A program made the translations under genes and the position numbers. The notes under the pieces are model-generated. The model made no database searches. It was given only the letters and a program-made list of their open reading frames with translations, and was not told where the DNA came from. Shown one piece after another: positions 57,241-64,000 of a DNA stretch of 64,000 nucleotides. This DNA is from Tachypleus tridentatus (taxonomy: Eukaryota > Arthropoda > Merostomata > Xiphosura > Limulidae). How positions within the stretch are numbered: the stretch's first letter is position 1; the number at the start of each line of letters is the position of its first letter. The stretch lies in contig NW_027467782.1 in assembly GCF_004210375.1 (NCBI RefSeq), positions 19,323,276-19,387,275 of the forward strand. The letters run 5' to 3'.

Positions 57241-58080
57241 TTTGGTCTGGAAGTATACTTTTATTTTTAGGAAGGTTGGTGTCAATTTTTCTAATCTGCA
57301 AGTATTGTAAACGTTAAATTTCGCATCATATTTTTTTTTGTAATTAAATAAATTTCTTATTTTCTATTTCGCCATAACAGAATCAGATTCTTTCGATAAA
57401 GATTACGTTGGTTAGTGGTAACTTTAGGCTTAGCTGGCTTTTTTTTTTTTTTTAAAGATACGTCAAACAGAAGTTATCCTGTAATTTTTATTTTAAAACA
57501 TTAGATATAAATATTTACTCAGTACTCTCTAGGGGCGAAATAAATTATTTTCGCTACCTTTTAAAATACTCACAATAATATATCAATTATTAGGCCTATA
57601 TTAAATGTAAGGCCTCCACGACGATTAACTTCCCTTTTTACTTTTCTTTGGCCTATTTCCGTTTCGTAACATCTCGTCTGCTAATTTTTGTCTGTTTCTC
57701 TACTTTTACCATTCCAATCACACTATTTATTTATCTTTAGCGTAGATAGTCTAGTTGCTTTGCGCCATGAAACAGCAAACCAAACTATTTATCTTTATTA
57801 CACCTAATCGTCTGTTTTCTGTATTCTACACATCAAACAATTTTACGCGACTCTCGAAAATCTCTGCATCAATGAGTTACAAACAATGCGTACGACCCCT
57901 ATCGAGTTTCGTAATTAAATTTGTCATAATGTTTACTTTAAATTAATTTATTGTGACTCTCATGTTATAAATAAAGCTAAACAATCATTAAGTATTTATT
58001 CTTAAAATAAATTGTATAATTTATTTGATAAACATATAATCTTACGTAATTATATACAAAAATGACTTATCCCACGTTAC
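57241..58080. other. intergenic, nothing recognised
   Basis: AT-rich spacer, with an 18-base T run near 57440. The short plus-strand frame at 57755-57946 has no family signal. Confidence 0.4.
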
Positions 58081-58310
58081 GTGCCCCGGCATTGTCAGGT
58101 GGTTAGGGCACTCGACTCGTAATCTGACAGTCACGGGTGCGAATCCACGTTAAACTAAACGTGTTGGCTCTTTCATTCATAGGGCGTTATTATGGTCAAT
58201 CCCACTATTCGTTTGAAAGAGTACCCCAGGAGTTGCTTTTCCTCTTGTCTTACTCTGCTATACGTTTTCGTATAGCTTTGTGCAAAATGCAAAACAAAGA
58301 AACAAATCTA
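58081..58310 (+). repeat. SINE-A copy with internal gaps
   Basis: Head GTGCCCCGGCATTGTCAGGT with B-box area GGGTGCGAATCCACG. The body is shortened by about 40 bases around GTTGCTTTTCCTCTTGTCTT; tail GCAAAACAAAGAAACAAA. Confidence 0.87.
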
Positions 58311-58626
58311 CTTAACGTAATTACAACTTCATAAATAGAGTATCATATTATCCAGTGTTTGTTATGTTATTAGAGGCAATATTACCCACTTTCATTCACA
58401 TCATTCTTGGGTTTGTATGCAACTACTTGAGCATCTGCATGATATAAGGTTCTACTCACATTTCATTGGGAATGTATTTGACATATTATTTGTTACTGGG
58501 GACCTTATTTTCACTTCCAGTGTTTTAAACTGAGATGTCCCATGTTATTATTACTTCATCAACTAACACAAGACTAACATCCTCTGCCTCTGAGGTTTCT
58601 GTTTATTTATCTGTTCCTCCTTAGTT
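58311..58626. other. spacer between SINEs
   Basis: AT-rich, nothing recognised. Confidence 0.4.
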
Positions 58627-58803
58627 TTTGTTTTTGAATTTCGCACAAAGCTATTCGAGGGCTATCTGTGCTAGCCGTCCCTAATTTAGCACTGTAACAC
58701 TAGAGGAAAGGCAGCTAGTGATCATCGCCAACTCTTGGGATACTCTTTTACCAAAGAATAGTGGGATTGAGCGTAACATTATAACGACCCCAAGGCTGAA
58801 AGA
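58627..58803 (-). repeat. SINE-A fragment at the left border of the 40-bp array
   Basis: Minus-strand body from the tail (TTTTTGAATTTCGCACAAAG) to CCCAAGGCTGAAAG, where it is cut off and the array begins. The tRNA-like head is lost. Confidence 0.9.
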
Positions 58804-58805
58804 AG

Positions 58806-61800
58806 AAAGAGACACTCATGTTTATGTTACAAACAACAAGAGAACTCGTGTTAATATCACATTGTTACAAAGAACGATAAACAATCATGTTAATATAACA
58901 CTTGTTTCAAAGAACAAAAGACACTCATATTAACATAACACTTGTTACAAAGAACAAGAGAACACGTGTTTATGTAACACTTGTTACAAAGAACAATAGA
59001 CACTCATGTTAATGTAACACTTGTTAACAAAGATAAAGAGAACTCGTGTTGATATAACACTTGTTACAAAGAACAAGAGAACTCGTGTTAATATAACACT
59101 TCTTACAAAGAACAAGAGACACTCATGTTAATGTAACACTTGTTAAAAAGAACAAGAGACACTCATGTTTACGAAACACTTGTTACAAAAAACAAGAAAC
59201 ACTCATGTTAATATAACACTTGTTACAAAAAAGAAGAGAAACTCGTGTTTATGTAACACTTGTCACAAAGAAGAAGAGACACTCACGTTAATCTAACACT
59301 TGTTAAAAGAACAAGAGAACTTGTGTTCATATAACACTAGTTAGAAAGAACAAAAGACACTCATGTTTATGTAACACTTATTACAAACAAGAAAACTCTT
59401 GTTAATGTAACAGTTGTTACAAAAAACGAGAAACAATCATGTTAATATAACACTTGTTACATAGAACAAGACAACTCGTGTTTGTGTAACACTTATTACA
59501 AAGAAAAAGTGACACATGTTAATCTAACACTTGTCAAAAACAACAAGTGAACTCGTGTTAACATAACACATGTTACAAGGAACAAGAGAACTCGTGTTAA
59601 TATGACACTTGTTACAAAGAACGAGAAACAATCATGTTAATATAAAACTTGTTTCAAAGAACAAAAGATACTCATATTAACATAACACTTGTTACAAAGA
59701 ACAAGAGAACACCTGTTTATGTAACACTTGTTACAAAGAACAGGAGACACTCATGTTAACGTAACACTTGTTAAAAAGAAAAAGAGAACACGTGTTGATA
59801 TAACACTTGTTACAAAGAACAAGAGAACTCGTGTTTATATAACACTAGTTAGAAAGAACAAAAGACACTCATGTTAATGTAACACTTGTTAAAAAGAACA
59901 AGAGACACTCATGTTTACGAAACACTTGTTACAAAGAACAAGAGAACTCGTGTGAATGTAACACTTAAAAAGAACGAGAAACAATCGTGTTAATTTAACA
60001 CTTGTTACAAAGAAAAAGAAAACTCGAGTTAATCTAACACTTGTTATAAAGAACAAAACACTCACGTTTATGTAACACTTGTTACAAAGAACAAGAGACA
60101 CTCATGTTAATATAACACTTGTTACAAAAACAAAACCCACGTTATTATAACACTTGTTACAAAGAACAAAATAACACGTGTTTATGTAACACTTCTTACA
60201 AAGAACAAGAGACATTCATGTTAATGTAATACTTGTTACAAAGAACAAGAAACAATCATGTTAATCTAACACGTTTCAAAGAACAAGAGAAACTGATGTC
60301 AATATAACACTTGTTAAAAAGAACATGAGACACTCATGTGAATGTAACACTTGTTACAAAGAACAAGAGACACTCATGTTAATGTAACACTCATTAAAAA
60401 GAAAAAGAGAACTCATGTTAATGTAACACTTGTTAAAAAGGAAAAGAAAACTCGTGTTGATATAACACTTGTTACAATGAACAAGAGAAATCGTGTTTAT
60501 ATAACACTAGTTAGAAAGAACAAAACACACTCATGTTTGTGTAACACTTGTTACAAAGAACAAGAGAGACTCATGTTAATGTAACACTTCTTAAAAGAGC
60601 AAGAGACACTAATGTTTACGAAACACTTGTTACAAAGAAAAAAACGCTTATGTTAATGTAACACTTGTTACAAAGAACAAGAAACAATCATGTTAATCTA
60701 ACACATGTTTCAAACAAGAGACACTGATGTCAATATCACACTTGTTACAAAGAACATGAAACACTCATGTTAATGTAACACTAGTTACAGAGAAAGATAC
60801 ACTCAGGTTAATATAACACTTGTTGTAAAGAACAAAACACTCACGTTTATGTAACACTTGTTCCAAAAAACAAAAGACACTCATGTTAACATAACACTTC
60901 TTGCAGAGAACAAGAGTAGTCGTGTTTGTGTAACACTTATTACAAACAAAAAGAGACACTCATGTTAATGTAACACTTGTCAAAAAGAACAAAAGAACTC
61001 GGGTTAATATAACAAATATAATACAAAAAACGAGAAACAATCATGTTTATGTAACACTTTTTACAAAGAACAAGAGAAGTTTTGTTAATATAACACTTGT
61101 TACAAAAAACAATAGACACTCATGTTAATCTAACACTTGTTACAAAGAACAAGAAACAATCATGTTAATATAACACTTGTTACAAAGAAGAAGAGAAACT
61201 CGTGTTAATGTAACACGTATTACACAGAAAGAGAGACACTCATCTCAGTGTAACACTTCTTACAAAAATAAGAAACAATCATGTTAATATAACACTTGTT
61301 ACAAAAACAACACTCACGTTATTATAACACTTGTTACAAAGAACAAGAAACAGTCACGTTATTATAACACTTGTTACAAAAAAACAAGAGAACTCGTGTT
61401 TATGTAACACTTGTCACAAAGAAGAAGAGGCACTCACGTTAATCTAACACTTGTTACAAAGAACAAGAGAACTCGTGTTCATGTAACACTTGTTACAAAG
61501 AACATGAGACACTCATGTTAATATAACAGTTGTTTCAAAGAACAAGAGACACTGATATCAATAAAACACTTATTACAAAGAACATGATAACTCGTGTTAA
61601 TATAACACTTGTTACAAAGAGAAAGAGACACTCATGTTAATGTAATACTTGTAACAAAGAACAAGAGAACTCGTGTTAATATAACACTTCTTACAAAGAA
61701 CAGGACACAATCATATTAATACAACACTTGTTTCAATGAACAAAAGACACTCATATTAACATAACACTTGTTACAAGGAACAAGAGAACACGTGTTTATG

Positions 61801-64000
61801 TAACACTTGTTACAAAGAACAAGATACACTCATGTCAATGTAACACTTGTTACAAAGAACAAGAGGCACTCAGGTCAATGTAACACTTGTTAAGAAGAAA
61901 AAGAGAACTCGTGTTGATATAACACTTCTTAAAAAGAACAAGAGACATTCCTGTTAATGTAACACTTGTTACAAAGAACAAGAGACACACATGTTAATGT
62001 AACACTGGTTAAAAAGAACAAAAGACACTCATGTTTATGTAACACTTGTTACAAGGAACAAGAGAACTCGTGTTAATATAACAGTTGTTACAAAGAGCAA
62101 GAGAACTCGTGTTAATGTCACACTTGTTACAAAAAACGAGAAACAATCATGTTAATATAACACTTGTTCCAAAAAACAAAAGACACTCATATTAACATAA
62201 CACTTGTTACAAAGAAGAAGAGAACACGTGTTTATGTAACACTTGTTACAAAGAACAAGAGACACTCATGTTAATGTAACACTTGTTAAAAAGAAAAAGA
62301 GAACTCGTGTTAATATAACACTTGTTAGAAAGAACAAGAGACAATCATGTTTATGTACCACTTTTAATAAAGAACAAGAGAAGTCTTGTTAATATAACAC
62401 TTGTAAGAAAGAACAACAGACACTATTTTTATGTAACTCTTGTTACAAAGAACAAGACATGTTAATATAACACTTGTTACAAATAACAAGAGACACTAAT
62501 GTTAATGTAATATTTGTTACAAAGAATAAAAGAACTCGTGCTAATATAAAACTTATTACAAAAAGAAGAGACACTCATGTTAATGTAACACTTTTACAAA
62601 GAACAAAAGGACTCGTGTTAAAGAAACATTTGTTACAAATAAGAGAACTCGTGTTAATATAACTCTTGAAAGAATGAACAAGAGACACTCGTGTTAATGT
62701 AACACTTGTTACAAAGAACAGGACACAATCATATTAATACAACACTTGTTTCAATGAACACGAGAATTCGTGTTAATATAACACTTCTTACAAATAACAA
62801 GAGACGCTTATGTTTATGTAACACTTGTTACAAAGAACAAGAGACATGTTAATATAGCACTTTTACAAAGAACAAGAGAACTCGTGTTAATGTAACACTT
62901 GTTACAAAGAACAATAGACACTCATGTTACTGTAACAGTTTTACAAAAAACAAAAGGACTCGTGTTAATGAAACATTTGTTACAAATAAGAGAACTCGTG
63001 TTAATATAACACTTGAAAGAAAGAACAAGAGACACTCATGTTTATGTAACACTTGTTACAAAGAACAAGAGACACTCGTGTTGATGTAACACTTGTTACA
63101 AAGAACAAGAGACATGTTAATATAATATTTTTTACAAAGAATAAGAGAACTTGTGCTGATATAAAACTTATTACAAAAAGAAGAGACAATCATCTTTATG
63201 TGACACTTCTTACAAAGAACAAGGAACAATCATGTTAATCTAACATGTTTCAAAGAACAAGAAACACTGATGTCAATATAACACTTGTTACAAAGAACAC
63301 GAGACTCATGTTAATGTAACACTTATTACAAACAACAAGAGAACTTGTGTTAATATAACACTTCTTACAAAGAACGAGAAACAATCATGTTAATATAACA
63401 CTTGTTTCAAAGAACAAAAGACACTCATATTAACATAACACTTGTTACAAAGAACAAGAGAACACGTGTTTATGTAACACTTTTAACAAAGAACAAGAGA
63501 CACTCATGTTAATGTAACATTTGTTAAAAAGAAAAAAAGAACTCGTGTTGATATGAAACTTGTTACAAAGAAAAAGAGAACTCGTGTTAATATAACACTT
63601 ATTACAAAGAACAAGAGACACTCATGTTAATGTAACACTTGTTAAAAAGAAAAAGAGTACTCGTGTTGATATAACACTTGTTACAATGAACAAGAGAACT
63701 CGTGTTAATGTAACACTTCTTACAAAAAACAAGAAACAATCATGTTAATATAACACTTGTTACAAAAAACAACACTCACGTTATTATAACACTTGTTACA
63801 AAGAACAAGAAACAGTCACGTTATTATAACACTTGTTACAAAGAATAAGAAACACTGATGTCAATATAACACTTGTTACAAAGAACATGAGACAGTCATG
63901 TTAATGTAACACTTGTTACACAGAAAGAGACACTCATATAAATATAACACTTGTTAAAAAGAACAAAAGACACTCATGTTTATGTAACACTTGTTACAAA
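58806..64000. repeat. ~40-bp satellite array running off the window
   Basis: Over 5 kb of head-to-tail ~38-41-bp units, roughly 130 of them, of the form AACAAGAGACACTCATGTTA then ATGTAACACTTGTTACAAAG. Two flavours alternate irregularly: GACACTCATGTTAATGTAAC and GAACTCGTGTTAATATAAC. Each unit contains GTAACACTTGTTAC, an inverted repeat with 6-base arms and a CT loop, and many also have GTGTTAATATAACAC (6-base arms, ATA loop). Divergence between units is moderate. The small open frames inside (59889-60101, 60351-60584, 62474-62662 and others) are artefacts. The right end lies beyond the window. Confidence 0.95.

Noticed and set aside
58806..64000. Telomeric repeat at the window end
   Set aside because: The unit is ~40 bp and not TTAGG-like; an interstitial satellite explains it better.

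Overview
This is a piece of an AT-rich animal nuclear genome. There are no bacterial-style operons; nearly everything is intron, intergenic DNA or transposon debris. The commonest repeat is a tRNA-derived SINE (called SINE-A here) with the body 'GTTATAATGTNACGGTCAAT ... TAGTCTTACACTGCTAAATT' and an (AAAC)n tail. From memory, unverified, this type is typical of horseshoe crabs (Xiphosura), so a chelicerate is my best guess.

Host genes are sparse. (1) Minus strand, 31704-34256: the last two exons of an unrecognised gene with a charged, low-complexity product, with a possible further upstream exon at 36193-36294. (2) Plus strand, 40628-45575: three consecutive exons of an anoctamin/TMEM16 gene, recognised by its FFNPAQRS and AAFPLHE-type motifs. 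(3) Minus strand, 20725-20881: one isolated, well-formed internal exon of unknown identity.

The rest is mobile DNA in decay: a DDE/RNase H-like transposase relic (1-840), a deleted mariner (1301-2126), a complete but mutated Tc1-type element with IR/DR ends (2963-4534), non-LTR reverse transcriptase relics (14380-14940, 26985-27925), Penelope-like pieces (22245-23900), two mariner-derived ~240-bp MITEs (24596-24835, 55341-55579), a foldback element (36823-37151), two Tigger/pogo relics (39100-39745, 52020-53100), and a ZMYM1-like hAT relic (53106-54680). Seventeen SINE-A copies and about fourteen copies of a second tRNA-like family (SINE-B/C) are scattered throughout, several nested inside other elements with target-site duplications.

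Three tandem arrays stand out: ten ~72-bp units (5217-5945), about 52 units of 105/116 bp (45736-51305), and roughly 130 units of ~40 bp running off the window end (58806-64000). The 105-bp array is the most unusual object. It begins about 160 bp downstream of an anoctamin exon, and each unit resembles a 50-nt mini-exon followed by a 55-nt mini-intron, with a near-invariant CAA|GTAAGA donor. Only about a dozen units keep acceptor, donor and open frame together, so it is either a decayed or expanded alternative-exon array or a satellite that captured an exon.
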